36,698 nucleotides of DNA from a virus: the IMG/VR virus record IMGVR_UViG_3300038425_000588, positions 1 through 36,698 of that record; one strand, 5' to 3'. Under the pieces are notes generated by a model. The model was given only the letters and a program-made list of their open reading frames with translations. It ran no database searches and was not told the origin of the DNA. Shown one piece after another: positions 29,187-36,698 of this stretch (its first letter is position 1; each line of letters opens with the position of its first letter). A program made the position numbers and the translations under genes.

Positions 29187-30572
29187 TTATGCAGATTCTG
29201 TCTGCTGAAGAGGCAGCGAAATAGGCTTCGCTTGCTCAGGTTCCGTAGCAAGTGCTGTTCCGGCGCTTATCTGTTCTTCTCCTTCTTCAGGTTCAGCTGG
29301 AAGGCCTAGGGCTAGCCTTGCCTCAGATATTGTAGCAATTCCGTTCTGCACAAGAGCGACGTAGTAAGCGGCTTTCTCCTGTGTCGTCGGCTCCCAGATC
29401 GGACGCCATTTAACTGTCGGAATCTCGACGCCTTCACCAAACTTGCTTTCAATCAGCTGCCTAAACAAGTCTGTTTCCAGCGTGTCTCCCATAAGCTCCT
29501 GAAGCATCCGCAGCCTAGTGATATATTCCTGCATCACGATTTCGGCAGTCGCACGGTTCGTTCCTTCACTCTCTCCCAAGAAGATTTTCGGGACGCCTAG
29601 AACGGCTTCACGCTGCCTATGAAGGTAATCAAGCCACCATTGAACGTTGATCTCTCGCGTCATGCTCTGAATGACCTTGGCGTTCACGTCGCCTCGCACG
29701 AACACATCCGTCGCCGGCTGCCGGTCTTGAAAAGCCTGAACAAGCTGGGCTAACTGCGTATCGCCCCAAGGAATCTCCGGTGTTCCTGCTTGGACGACAA
29801 GCATCGGCTTAGTGTACACCTTCATTATGGTTGCCATGTCCGTCTGAAAATCATCGATCAACGCTTGAATCAACAGAAGCGGCCTCAACTGGCTCGTACC
29901 ATAGCTGTACTCGAACCACCAGCTCTTAGCACCCCAGCGAAAGTGCACAATGTCCTGAGCCGTGAAGACAACTGGGGGAAAAGTGAGCAGCTGAACGTAG
30001 CCGAACACGTTGCCGTAAGCATCACCACGGACCCGCATGTGAACAGGATCCAGAGGCTTAAGCCATTCTATTGTGCCATCTTCGTGCCGACAGAGTTCTA
30101 AGTATGCGTTTCCTGAAACCAGCATGTCTGTTGCGATGATCCTCAGGGTTTGAAGGATGTTCTGCTCGTCAAGCCAGTTCGTGAGCCATTCTCGAACAGC
30201 GTCGTCTCCGCCTTCGAGTTCAAACCCGTTGCTCAAAGCAAGGTTAATGGTCACATCGATTGAAGCCTTGATGTACGGCGTGAACGTGTACATGTCCTTG
30301 TACTTTGGTAGGTCCTCGACGGGTGTGGCTCCCCAGATCCGTTCCCAGTAGGCCATGTATGGCGGAGTGACGAAGCCGACGCCTGAGGCTTTAAGCATGT
30401 ACTTTGTGACGTAGCCCCACAAAGCCTGGTCCTGCTTCCAAGCAACGGGGATCTCCTCTTCGATCTGCCGCCTGCTCATGTCAGGGGGAACTTGCCGTTG
30501 AGCCTGAAACCTGCTCGTGAATTCTCGAATCGCCATAAGACCCTTCTTAACTCTCTTCGCAACGAAACTCAT
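29187..30572 (-). CDS. Portal protein
   Basis: 461 aa from ATG 30572 (TTG 30578 possible). Portal signatures: YTFTPYIKASIDVTINLALS near the start of the core, LRIIATDMLVSGNAYLELCR, WLKPLDPVHMRVR, DIVHFRWGAKSWWFEYSYGT, then VLGVPKIFLGESEGTNRATA and MQEYITRLRMLQELMGDTLE, which form the wing, stem and crown of phage portal proteins. Twelve copies form the DNA entry ring at one vertex. It lies 3' of the large terminase as in HK97-type genomes. The C-terminus is a Glu/Gln-rich tail. Confidence 0.9.
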   Translation of the reverse strand: MSFVAKRVKKGLMAIREFTSRFQAQRQVPPDMSRRQIEEEIPVAWKQDQALWGYVTKYMLKASGVGFVTPPYMAYWERIWGATPVEDLPKYKDMYTFTPYIKASIDVTINLALSNGFELEGGDDAVREWLTNWLDEQNILQTLRIIATDMLVSGNAYLELCRHEDGTIEWLKPLDPVHMRVRGDAYGNVFGYVQLLTFPPVVFTAQDIVHFRWGAKSWWFEYSYGTSQLRPLLLIQALIDDFQTDMATIMKVYTKPMLVVQAGTPEIPWGDTQLAQLVQAFQDRQPATDVFVRGDVNAKVIQSMTREINVQWWLDYLHRQREAVLGVPKIFLGESEGTNRATAEIVMQEYITRLRMLQELMGDTLETDLFRQLIESKFGEGVEIPTVKWRPIWEPTTQEKAAYYVALVQNGIATISEARLALGLPAEPEEGEEQISAGTALATEPEQAKPISLPLQQTESA

Positions 30573-30581
30573 TTTCAACGC

Positions 30582-31976
30582 CTATCGATGTGGAAGCATG
30601 AACGCGCCTCTTCCAGGAAGTGGCGCTTTGACAGAAGCGTAGACAGCTAAGGCTGCGGACCAGAAAACGTCATCGTGACCGCCCTCCGGATGGCTGAACC
30701 TCAGATGTCCTGTCTTCATTAACTCGTACTTTTCAATGTTCAACTCAGCCGTCAAGTCGACGTCTTCCAACTTTCTGGCGGGCACGTACGGAATCTTGAC
30801 CTCAGCGGTACGCATTTTTTCCCGCATAATCGTAGCCATCTCTTCCTTCGACTGCACTGTGAAGGTTATTCCCTGGACAGCCTGTATCCCGCTGCGGATC
30901 ATATCCTCGACGATGTAGCCTCCGACGCCAGTGATGTCAGCGTATACAGCTCTCACTTCATGCCACCGGTCCTGCAGACTCTTCACGTAGCCGATAACGC
31001 TTGCATACTCAGTCTTCAGCCGAAACCTGTGTACATGCACTATCCGCAGTACAGGACCCGTTTTCTGAGCCACCAGGACAACGCTGAAGTCCTGCTCCTT
31101 GCCGAAGTCAACGCCAACGTAAAACTCGCCCACGGGCCCGTCTTGAAAGTCATATGGCTGCAGTTGACTATCGATGCAGCTAACGATCAAGCTTTGCGTA
31201 AGCCAAGCGTCGACGTCCTCAACAAACTCGGCCTGAAACTCCCGCTGAAAACGTTCAAAGGGCAGCTGAGCACGCATCTCATCAATGAAACTCTGCTTGA
31301 TGAGGCCGGACTGCACGACGTCCTCGCACGTGACAACGTGCTTGCTGAACTCGCTGCTCTGGCACATCCGGTAGAAAACGCTGTCTTTGCTCCAAGGCGT
31401 GCTCGAGGCGATGAGTGTGCCATCAGTTGTCGCCAGCATAGGATACAGCACGTTGTAAAAAACAAGATCATCTTCGCGGAAGAAAGCAGCCTCGTCGCAG
31501 ACAACCTGATGAGCTGTGTAACCGCGCAGGAGCTGTGGACTGTTGGGCAGTATGACGATTCTGCTTCCATTTTTGAACCGGATTACGGTTCGTTGTTGCC
31601 TGTCTATTAGGACCCTCTTCTGCTTTTCAGGGAGGCTTGCGAGGTAGTCTTGGACCCTGTCGCCCATGATCATGCTTTGTCTGAGCGATGGCGCCACGAT
31701 AAGCGTCAAAGTCTTGCTGTTTGTCAGCGCATACCATAGGGCCCTAAGCGCGAGAGTAGTCGTTTTTCCAGCTTGTCTTGCCCAGCGGACGACGATCCGT
31801 TTTGCCTTGTCTTCGAGGAGACTTTTTTGATACTCTTTCGGTTGGAAGCTGAAGAGGGCAGCAACAAACTGGACCGGGTCTTCAGGCAGTGTAGGCTTTG
31901 GAATCGTCTCCTCGCTTCTGGTCTCCTTGAGCTTCTGCTTGACTCTCTTTAGCTTTGCTTTGTTTCTTGATCTCAT
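30582..31976 (-). CDS. Terminase large subunit
   Basis: 464-aa ATP-driven DNA packaging motor and nuclease. ATPase: FQPKEYQ adenine-binding motif near 45-50, Walker A RWARQAGKTTT (65-74), Walker B VVCDEAAF (158-164), coupling motif ASSTPW (190-195). Nuclease: Asp290 in FYVGVDFGKEQDFSVV, a second Asp in VYADITGVGG, and HDD near the C-terminus (GGHDDVFWSAALAV), together an RNase H-like metal site. ATG 31976 overlaps the upstream gene by 95 bases and has no ribosome binding site; no other common start codon precedes the ATPase domain. Confidence 0.93.
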   Translation of the reverse strand: MRSRNKAKLKRVKQKLKETRSEETIPKPTLPEDPVQFVAALFSFQPKEYQKSLLEDKAKRIVVRWARQAGKTTTLALRALWYALTNSKTLTLIVAPSLRQSMIMGDRVQDYLASLPEKQKRVLIDRQQRTVIRFKNGSRIVILPNSPQLLRGYTAHQVVCDEAAFFREDDLVFYNVLYPMLATTDGTLIASSTPWSKDSVFYRMCQSSEFSKHVVTCEDVVQSGLIKQSFIDEMRAQLPFERFQREFQAEFVEDVDAWLTQSLIVSCIDSQLQPYDFQDGPVGEFYVGVDFGKEQDFSVVLVAQKTGPVLRIVHVHRFRLKTEYASVIGYVKSLQDRWHEVRAVYADITGVGGYIVEDMIRSGIQAVQGITFTVQSKEEMATIMREKMRTAEVKIPYVPARKLEDVDLTAELNIEKYELMKTGHLRFSHPEGGHDDVFWSAALAVYASVKAPLPGRGAFMLPHR

Positions 31977-32232
31977 CTACAAGCCGTTCCAACTCAGCAA
32001 GGTCCTCATCCATCTGCCTCTCATCATAGCCGTTTGCGAGGTTACCCATGATCTGCGCGATATAGGCAGCCACGTGGGCCCACATCTGCCGCTGCTTCAA
32101 CGTTATCGGCTGCTTCTTACCGTCGACCCTTTGCCATTTCATTTGGCCACTCGCAATCTGCGTGGCGAAAGCAAAAAGCTGGTCGAGCCGCTCGATCGTC
32201 CTCGTCCTCAAACGTTGCGTGTCAAACTTCAC
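31882..32232 (-). CDS. Putative small terminase subunit
   Basis: 116-aa helical protein with an acidic/basic C-terminal tail (KKQSKAKESQAEAQGDQKRG). The N-terminal half is rich in Arg, Thr and Leu (TQRLRTRTIERLDQLFAFAT), then a helix LKQRQMWAHVAAYIAQIMGN, then a coiled coil (MDEDLAELERLVDEIKKQ). Place directly before the large terminase suggests the small, DNA-recognising subunit, though no clear HTH was found. It overlaps the large-subunit gene by 95 bases. Confidence 0.55.
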   Translation of the reverse strand: MKFDTQRLRTRTIERLDQLFAFATQIASGQMKWQRVDGKKQPITLKQRQMWAHVAAYIAQIMGNLANGYDERQMDEDLAELERLVDEIKKQSKAKESQAEAQGDQKRGDDSKAYTA

Positions 32233-32318
32233 GGTGCGTCGAAGCTGAAAAATACGGCGGCCTACCAGAACAATAAGGCCCGGATTACCCTTTATTGTTC
32301 TCTACCCTCCTCTATTTT

Positions 32319-32540
32319 TCACCGCTGAAAGCTTCCCTGGCCACGCGGGTCCACAAGAACTTCGCCCTTCAGGACATCTGGAACATCGCTCAGTTGGACT
32401 GCCTTATTTAAGAATGCGAGGACGTCTTCGCGCGTTGTCTTGCTCACCGTTTCACAGACTATCCTGTCAGTGTAACTTAGCGCGAAGATTATCCTGCGGA
32501 CCTGTCTCTGCAATAATTTGTCTTTGCTTCTTTTGTGCAA
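32319..32540 (-). CDS. Hypothetical protein at the start of the structural operon
   Basis: 73 aa starting at TTG 32540, preceded by GGTGA 6 nt upstream. Basic N-terminus (KRSKDKLLQRQVRRIIFALS) and a helical middle (TREDVLAFLNKAVQLSDVPD). Family unknown. It is divergent from the winged-helix gene at 32698 and probably begins the late operon. Confidence 0.5.
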   Translation of the reverse strand: MHKRSKDKLLQRQVRRIIFALSYTDRIVCETVSKTTREDVLAFLNKAVQLSDVPDVLKGEVLVDPRGQGSFQR

Positions 32541-32668
32541 AATACTTCACCGTGATGCCACTCAACGGCGGCCAGAATGCTAACGGGAACGAACAATCAA
32601 CCTGATATGAGGCGTATCCTAGAAAAGAAGGTTATTGCACAGAGATAAACAGTCAGCATCAACAACGA

Positions 32669-32676
32669 TAATATAC
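32669..32676 (+). promoter_or_regulatory. Putative TATA box for the leaderless winged-helix gene
   Basis: TAATATAC is centred about 26 bases before ATG 32698. No ribosome binding site is seen between, so the transcript is probably leaderless. Confidence 0.5.
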
Positions 32677-32697
32677 ACGCGCGTTCAACTGTTCCGT

Positions 32698-32943
32698 ATG
32701 CGGCGAGGCACGAAAGAAATAGCTGCTGCTGTCTTGGAAGAAGTTATTAAGGGTCCTAATCTGGCTCCAGGCAGAATATTCGCTCGAGCAGGCACAAACT
32801 ACGAGTTCAGAAAAATCGTTATGGACAACGGTTTAGTGCAGCGCGAGAAAACCGGGAAAGGAAGCACGAGATTGCATGTGACAGAGAAAGGCCGGATGTT
32901 CCTGACACATTACCGCGTTTGCAACGAGCTTTTGCCCTCTTAA
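32698..32943 (+). CDS. Winged-helix regulator (archaeal HTH_45-like)
   Basis: 81 aa from ATG 32698, chosen over the frame's TTG 32635 because of the TATA box spacing. The protein is a single winged helix: RGTKEIAAAVLEEVIKGPNL, recognition helix region TNYEFRKIVMDNGLVQREK, wing (GSTRLHVTEKG), and a last helix (RMFLTHYRVCNELLPS). The xVTEKGxxFL motif is typical of archaeal small regulators. It lies between the start of the late operon and the unknown two-gene operon and may control either. Confidence 0.75.
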   Translation: MRRGTKEIAAAVLEEVIKGPNLAPGRIFARAGTNYEFRKIVMDNGLVQREKTGKGSTRLHVTEKGRMFLTHYRVCNELLPS

Positions 32944-32994
32944 CGCGCGTGAGTTGAATATGATTAAGGCAGTTGAACACAGTTCGTTCTGAGA

Positions 32995-33945
32995 CTAGGC
33001 AGATTCTGACAATACTTTCTTGATTGCTTCTACGAAGAGGTTACTCTTATAGATTAGAACGCCGTCTGCGGCTGGTTTTTCTAAGGTGAGATCAGCCCTA
33101 GAAACGACATCAACTTTTTTCGGAATTATTTCTATGGGTAATTCATAATATTCCTTCCCTTTGTAGCAATCTGAGAACCTGAAGTCCCTAAGTACCTCGA
33201 CGTATTTCGAAAAAGTTCCTGGCACAAATAGTGCTTCCAAATCAATGAGAATTTTGAATTCACGGCCAGCAGTAGTTTCTCTCGCCAATCTGCGGAGCTC
33301 GGGAATGGCCATATGTTGTCGCCGTGGATCTTTCTCGGCCATTACAGTGAAAAATGTCTTTAGTCTTCTGATGAAGGCAGGAGGTATCGTGTTCTTGAGC
33401 TCATTGTGAACGCCAACGTCAACTGTTACATCAACTGATCTTAGATCAAATCTCCCAAACCTGTCACGCAGTACTTTAGGATGCTTCATTTGAGCAGACA
33501 TCCAATATTCGTCTTTTTGAGGTCCTCCAGGTTCATGTCCTTGAGTCCTGTCGACCAGGTCATCGAGGAGTGAAGGATCATCAATCTGGTACGTGGTTGA
33601 CATTGATATCAGATCAGATTCAGAAGGGAGCAGTTCTGGAAATAAAACATATGAAATGTGGCCATCTTCATACTCATATCGCTTGATAGCCTCTCTAACA
33701 GTTCTTGGGAAAGGGTGAAGAGAAGAGGCAGAGACTCTGACGATGGAAGGCGCACTGATCTCGATAGTATTTCTAACAGACCTAAAGTTTTGGGGTATGC
33801 TTACTGCCAATGTATATTCTACAACAGATTCAGGTACGTTTATTGTAGCTTCTTGGTTTAGAATTTTTGTTTTTGGTATCTTCTCCCAAATCTTGTATAC
33901 ATACTCTGCAATTTGGAAGAATGATTTAGCCATCCTTTCTTCCAA
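32995..33945 (-). CDS. Unknown protein, second gene of a two-gene operon
   Basis: 316 aa. TTG 33945 has GGAGGT 7 nt upstream and is preferred over TTG 33960. N-terminal helix (MAKSFFQIAEYVYKIWEKIP), then a beta-rich domain with repeated strand pairs (VVEYTLAVSIPQNFRSVRN, TIEISAPSIVRVSASSLHPF), a charged central region (DLVDRTQGHEPGGPQKDEYW), and a C-terminal alpha/beta part (GREFKILIDLEALFVPGTFS, then LPIEIIPKKVDVVSRADLTL). No enzyme motif, membrane span or signal peptide. It follows the 347-aa gene by only 5 bases, so they probably act together. Function not recognised. Confidence 0.62.
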   Translation of the reverse strand: MEERMAKSFFQIAEYVYKIWEKIPKTKILNQEATINVPESVVEYTLAVSIPQNFRSVRNTIEISAPSIVRVSASSLHPFPRTVREAIKRYEYEDGHISYVLFPELLPSESDLISMSTTYQIDDPSLLDDLVDRTQGHEPGGPQKDEYWMSAQMKHPKVLRDRFGRFDLRSVDVTVDVGVHNELKNTIPPAFIRRLKTFFTVMAEKDPRRQHMAIPELRRLARETTAGREFKILIDLEALFVPGTFSKYVEVLRDFRFSDCYKGKEYYELPIEIIPKKVDVVSRADLTLEKPAADGVLIYKSNLFVEAIKKVLSESA

Positions 33946-33950
33946 GTCCT

Positions 33951-34994
33951 TTACCTCCAATCAAATAGCTTGTGAATTGGCAGCTTAATTTCGCTTGAGC
34001 TCGTTATCTCAAACTTGGGCAATTTGATATCATCGTACGTGCCAAACACTTTGTCGGTTTGTGAGATAGCTAGGGCAATCTCGCCTCTTTTTCCGGTTAG
34101 AACAACTTCATCAAGTGGGTTAATTAGAAGAATATCTTTAGAAACTAGAGATTCATATACGTTTATGACCCTTCTGACCATCTCAATTAATTCGCTGTTC
34201 TTTGCCAATGCCTTTGAATACGCTTCAATGAACCCACGTAGGAGATTCTTATCACTTGCAAGAGCTCTTGCCATTTTGTTCAGAAACTCTGCAAGTCCAT
34301 TTCGTTCCTCTGTGGATAGTTCCTGGAATTCTTTCTTGTCCCACTCGAGCATTTCCTTAAGAGATGATCTGAATTGAGGAAAATCTTTTGCGAGATTCTT
34401 CAGTTCCGTTATAAGGTCTGCTCTAAACTTCTCTGCGAAATCTCGATGTTCAGGTGGAGTCTCAATCTTGACAGAGCTTCCCTTTGTTGTAGAAACATGC
34501 AATATTAGCACGCCTCTTCCAATATTCTTGACTCCTATTCGACCTCTAATGAATCCTGTTGAAGGATCAACTATCATTTCTTCAGCTTTGATCTTGATTT
34601 CTAGTTCAGGTCTGAACAACTTGATCTTCCTTGTCTCTTTGACCACTTCTCCATTCGACGCATGAATTGTGTATTCAACGGGAACGATAACCTCCAAGGC
34701 AGCAACTCTTACCGATTCAAATGACAAACCAATATAGCCATCTAACTCCACATTTTTTACAACGATGTTATCGCCGTGAATCTCCCAAGATCCGGCATTG
34801 AAGATCTCTTTGAATTTCAATGGAGAATGGAAAGTGACTTGAACTGAATCGACTTTCATGTTTTCCCAAAGGATGTGAGAAGGTATGTTTTCACCTTGCA
34901 GGCCCTCATTTGGCAGATAAATAGACTGTCTTGGTAGTGTGCGCGCGACTTTGAGAGGTTGCTCAGCGAGGACTAGTTCTGATTTGGTTGGCAT
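33951..34994 (-). CDS. Unknown protein, first gene of a two-gene operon
   Basis: 347 aa from ATG 34994 (TTG 35000 possible). First half is a beta-sandwich-like region: VDSVQVTFHSPLKFKEIFNA, VAALEVIVPVEYTIHASNG, and IRGRIGVKNIGRGVLILHV, the pattern of Ig-like or C2-like domains. A helical region follows (about 185-290: FRADLITELKNLAKDFPQF, GLAEFLNKMARALASDKNLL), then a small strand-rich end (LDEVVLTGKRGEIALAISQT). No catalytic residues stand out. A TATA-like stretch lies upstream. Probably expressed independently of the structural genes. Function not recognised. Confidence 0.62.
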   Translation of the reverse strand: MPTKSELVLAEQPLKVARTLPRQSIYLPNEGLQGENIPSHILWENMKVDSVQVTFHSPLKFKEIFNAGSWEIHGDNIVVKNVELDGYIGLSFESVRVAALEVIVPVEYTIHASNGEVVKETRKIKLFRPELEIKIKAEEMIVDPSTGFIRGRIGVKNIGRGVLILHVSTTKGSSVKIETPPEHRDFAEKFRADLITELKNLAKDFPQFRSSLKEMLEWDKKEFQELSTEERNGLAEFLNKMARALASDKNLLRGFIEAYSKALAKNSELIEMVRRVINVYESLVSKDILLINPLDEVVLTGKRGEIALAISQTDKVFGTYDDIKLPKFEITSSSEIKLPIHKLFDWR

Positions 34995-35010
34995 GAGCAA
35001 GTCTTCACTA

Positions 35011-35026
35011 CATATTAGATATTAAT
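35011..35026 (-). promoter_or_regulatory. Putative TATA region for the unknown two-gene operon
   Basis: On the minus strand this reads ATTAATATCTAATATG, centred about 25 bases before ATG 34994, fitting a leaderless start. The rest of the gap to 35153 shows nothing. Confidence 0.4.
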
Positions 35027-35153
35027 GTTTGCCAACTCTAGGTTAAAGTATCCTGCTCACCTTTCATAACCTCCGTAGATTTCCCAGTTTCTCCCCAGAC
35101 GAGATAAACCTCGTTAGAGCCTATTTGTGGGCACTGGCTCTGCATCCCGCCAT

Positions 35154-35432
35154 TTAACCCTGACTTTTTTTCTGCTTTTCCGCCCTTCTTAGCGTTTGGG
35201 CTTTCTTTTTTTCATATCTTAGGATTCCATGCTTGTGTCTTTTCTTCATTCTCTTCCTCTTTGAGATAGCGAAATAGCGACAAGCCTCTTTGAGTGAGGC
35301 AACGTGCTTCTGCTCAAAAAGGCAAAACCTGTTCTCTGCCACAGGCGCATCAATAAAATGCAAGCATTGTGCACATATATGACCGCGTTCTCGGTAATCG
35401 CGCCCGGGTCGTAGCGCGTGCTCAGCAACCAT
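35154..35432 (-). CDS. Small basic zinc-binding protein
   Basis: 92 aa from ATG 35432; a longer frame begins at 35465. Cysteines CAQC, then FCLF and ACRY, with histidines nearby, indicate one zinc site near residues 18-50. The C-terminal half is very basic (SKRKRMKKRHKHGILRYEKK), so nucleic acid binding is likely. No HNH signature is complete. The 154 bases between it and the next gene hold nothing recognisable. Confidence 0.55.
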   Translation of the reverse strand: MVAEHALRPGRDYRERGHICAQCLHFIDAPVAENRFCLFEQKHVASLKEACRYFAISKRKRMKKRHKHGILRYEKKKAQTLRRAEKQKKSQG

Positions 35433-35619
35433 CTTCTTCTCTTTTCCAACAGATCTACTGCCCACAGCTACCGCTGCCCCAATTTCCCTACTGTTTCTAA
35501 CGCTTATGACATTTTTTGTTCACCTTGTAAGCGAAATGCACATATTTTCCCTGTTGGCGTGCCCAATGTAGAATCTGTTTCTCGGAACAATCTGCCCTTC
35601 TCTAAGGGACCAAATTCAC

Positions 35620-36099
35620 CTAATTCTCGAAGTTACCCGCACATCCCCGATTCCGCTCAGACTCACCCCACGTATTAACCCCAAAACTAGTAAGAGCCCA
35701 GTGCCATCCTCGTTTTTCAGCGACATGCTCACCGAGTTCCCGCTCCAAACGCTTATTCATGTGCAGGATCCTTCGGCTAACCTGATGTCGCCTAACCCGA
35801 AACTGGCTGAGGCGAGTTGCAAGGTCTTTCGGTAACAAACCCGCACTGCCAGCTTCAAACAGCAGTTCGAGAATCTCCATATCAACTTCGTCGACGCAAG
35901 CAATCTTCTGGATCATAGGCTTCTCAAAATGAAACATACCCTTTAAACCCGCCAAGATCGTGCGCTGCGCAAGTTTAATCTCTTCAATGTCACGCTGAAT
36001 CCCTTTGACCAACTGCAAAGTGTACTTGATGCGACCCACTTTCACCTCTTGCAAACGCTTTTTTCCCGATGTTGGAACAGGTTCAACGTTACTTTCCAT
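35620..36099 (-). CDS. Winged-helix DNA-binding protein
   Basis: 159 aa from ATG 36099. N-terminal coiled coil (YTLQLVKGIQRDIEEIKLAQ), then a helix-turn-helix: VDEVDMEILELLFEAGSAGL, LPKDLATRLSQFRVRRHQVS and a wing (LGEHVAEKRGWHWALTSFG). The Arg-rich recognition helix (QFRVRRHQVSRRILHMNK) supports DNA binding. It could act as a viral regulator or a replication accessory. The last 20 residues look disordered. The 185-base gap to the next gene shows nothing clear. Confidence 0.68.
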   Translation of the reverse strand: MESNVEPVPTSGKKRLQEVKVGRIKYTLQLVKGIQRDIEEIKLAQRTILAGLKGMFHFEKPMIQKIACVDEVDMEILELLFEAGSAGLLPKDLATRLSQFRVRRHQVSRRILHMNKRLERELGEHVAEKRGWHWALTSFGVNTWGESERNRGCAGNFEN

Positions 36100-36284
36100 T
36101 CAGAAACGCTCACAACAGTAAAGCGGCAATGTTAAAGACAGCGTAACAAGAGCTTCCACAGTCTACATCAACAGATGCAAGAAGAGCACATGCCAAAAAG
36201 CATGGACTTTTACCATGCCTTAAAGTACTCTCATAAAAGCCGTTTGAACATGCTCCAACTGACATTTGGCTAGCTCCTTTTATG

Positions 36285-36698
36285 TTAACTTCTCTCCCTC
36301 GGCTGAGAAAGTTTGATGATTAGTTCGGCTTGTGGGACCTTGCTTCTTGCCGCCAAGGCCCTTTTCAAATGTGCAGCGCGTTGCTGAGGATTCAGAGTTT
36401 CCCACTGTTCCGCAACGGCCTTGAAAAACCTTGCAAGCTGTATATTTTTCTCCATTTCCTGCGTTTCTGCTAGCGTCAGCTGCTTGTTGCCGACGAGTTT
36501 GTCACTGTACTTTAGAACGTGTTTTTCGTAGATTTCACGGTTGATGTAGCCCATATGGTAGAGACCTTCGACCAATGGGAGCAGCCCCGCGTAGCTTCGT
36601 CCGAGACCCTTGTCTGCCTGGAGCCTGATGAAAGCAACATACAGCTCCTTGTCCAAGAAAAGCATCACTTTGTGCTCTTGAAAGCGAGCTTTACTCAT
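36285..36698 (-). CDS. Hypothetical protein at the window edge
   Basis: 137 aa; the ATG is the last triplet of the window, so upstream signals and a possible earlier start cannot be seen. Helical: HKVMLFLDKELYVAFIRLQA near the N-terminus, where a strand followed by a helix is vaguely RHH-like, and MEKNIQLARFFKAVAEQWET with QQRAAHLKRALAARS towards the end. No motif is recognised. Confidence 0.5.
   Translation of the reverse strand: MSKARFQEHKVMLFLDKELYVAFIRLQADKGLGRSYAGLLPLVEGLYHMGYINREIYEKHVLKYSDKLVGNKQLTLAETQEMEKNIQLARFFKAVAEQWETLNPQQRAAHLKRALAARSKVPQAELIIKLSQPRERS

Noticed and set aside
30960-31610. Long open frame on the plus strand (216 codons)
   Set aside because: It lies antisense to the clearly recognised large terminase gene; its translation has no recognisable motif.
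33400-34005. Two GAGCTC sites within the unknown two-gene operon, considered as evidence on a SacI-like specificity
   Set aside because: Two sites neither support nor exclude that specificity, since methylation would protect them, and the SacI-family assignment itself is unconfirmed.
1-36698. CRISPR array, rRNA, tRNA, insertion sequence transposase or reverse transcriptase
   Set aside because: No regularly spaced repeats, RNA gene signatures or such protein motifs were seen on either strand.

Overview
The window reads as an archaeal tailed-virus genome of the HK97 lineage (siphovirus-type head and tail genes), probably a provirus. Archaeal origin is inferred from several signs: TATA-like boxes about 25 nt upstream of leaderless starts, GGTGA/GGAGGT ribosome binding sites, frequent TTG/GTG starts, an ABC-ATPase/acetyltransferase fusion of archaeal type (COG2401-like), archaeal-type winged-helix and ribbon-helix-helix regulators, and a pilin-like surface protein. 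The host cannot be fixed by eye; an uncultivated Thermoproteota/Bathyarchaeia-like archaeon is a guess.

Layout. (1) 1-2169, minus strand: a tyrosine recombinase with an N-terminal zinc ribbon and two small unknown genes. (2) 2170-6423: a non-coding stretch with a cluster of GAACA/TGTTC half-sites, an HD-domain dNTPase-like gene, a winged-helix regulator with dyad operators around a TATA box, and three small genes, two of them RHH-like. (3) 6534-15355: an accessory or defence block. It has a 5-methylcytosine methyltransferase, an overlapping putative restriction endonuclease and a T:G-mismatch glycosylase (MIG-like); then two COG4741-like nuclease genes, a radical-SAM enzyme, the ABC-ATPase/GNAT fusion and a second HhH glycosylase-like protein. 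(4) 15430-32540, minus strand, read right to left: a putative small terminase subunit, large terminase, portal, two small genes, pilin-like protein, prohead protease/scaffold, decoration protein, major capsid protein, duplicated four-helix membrane protein, connectors, tail completion genes, tail tube, tail assembly chaperone with a -1 frameshift, tape measure, distal tail proteins and a holin-like protein. A plus-strand two-gene cassette (28007-29176) interrupts it between portal and protease. (5) 32698-36698: a leaderless winged-helix regulator, a two-gene operon of unknown function (32995-34994), a zinc-binding basic protein, a winged-helix protein and an unknown gene at the edge.

The structural genes are tightly packed, often with ATGA or TAATG overlaps and ribosome binding sites, so they are probably co-transcribed and translationally coupled. 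The accessory genes stand alone or in short operons, several with TATA boxes close to their starts. The strongest unusual signals are a T-TTT-TTT slippery heptamer producing a gpG/gpGT-like tail chaperone, an AUU start supported by a ribosome binding site, a mismatch glycosylase whose conserved N-terminus is cut from its only ATG by a frame change, a recombinase lacking two catalytic residues, and identical AGCGCGCGCT palindromes at three gene ends.
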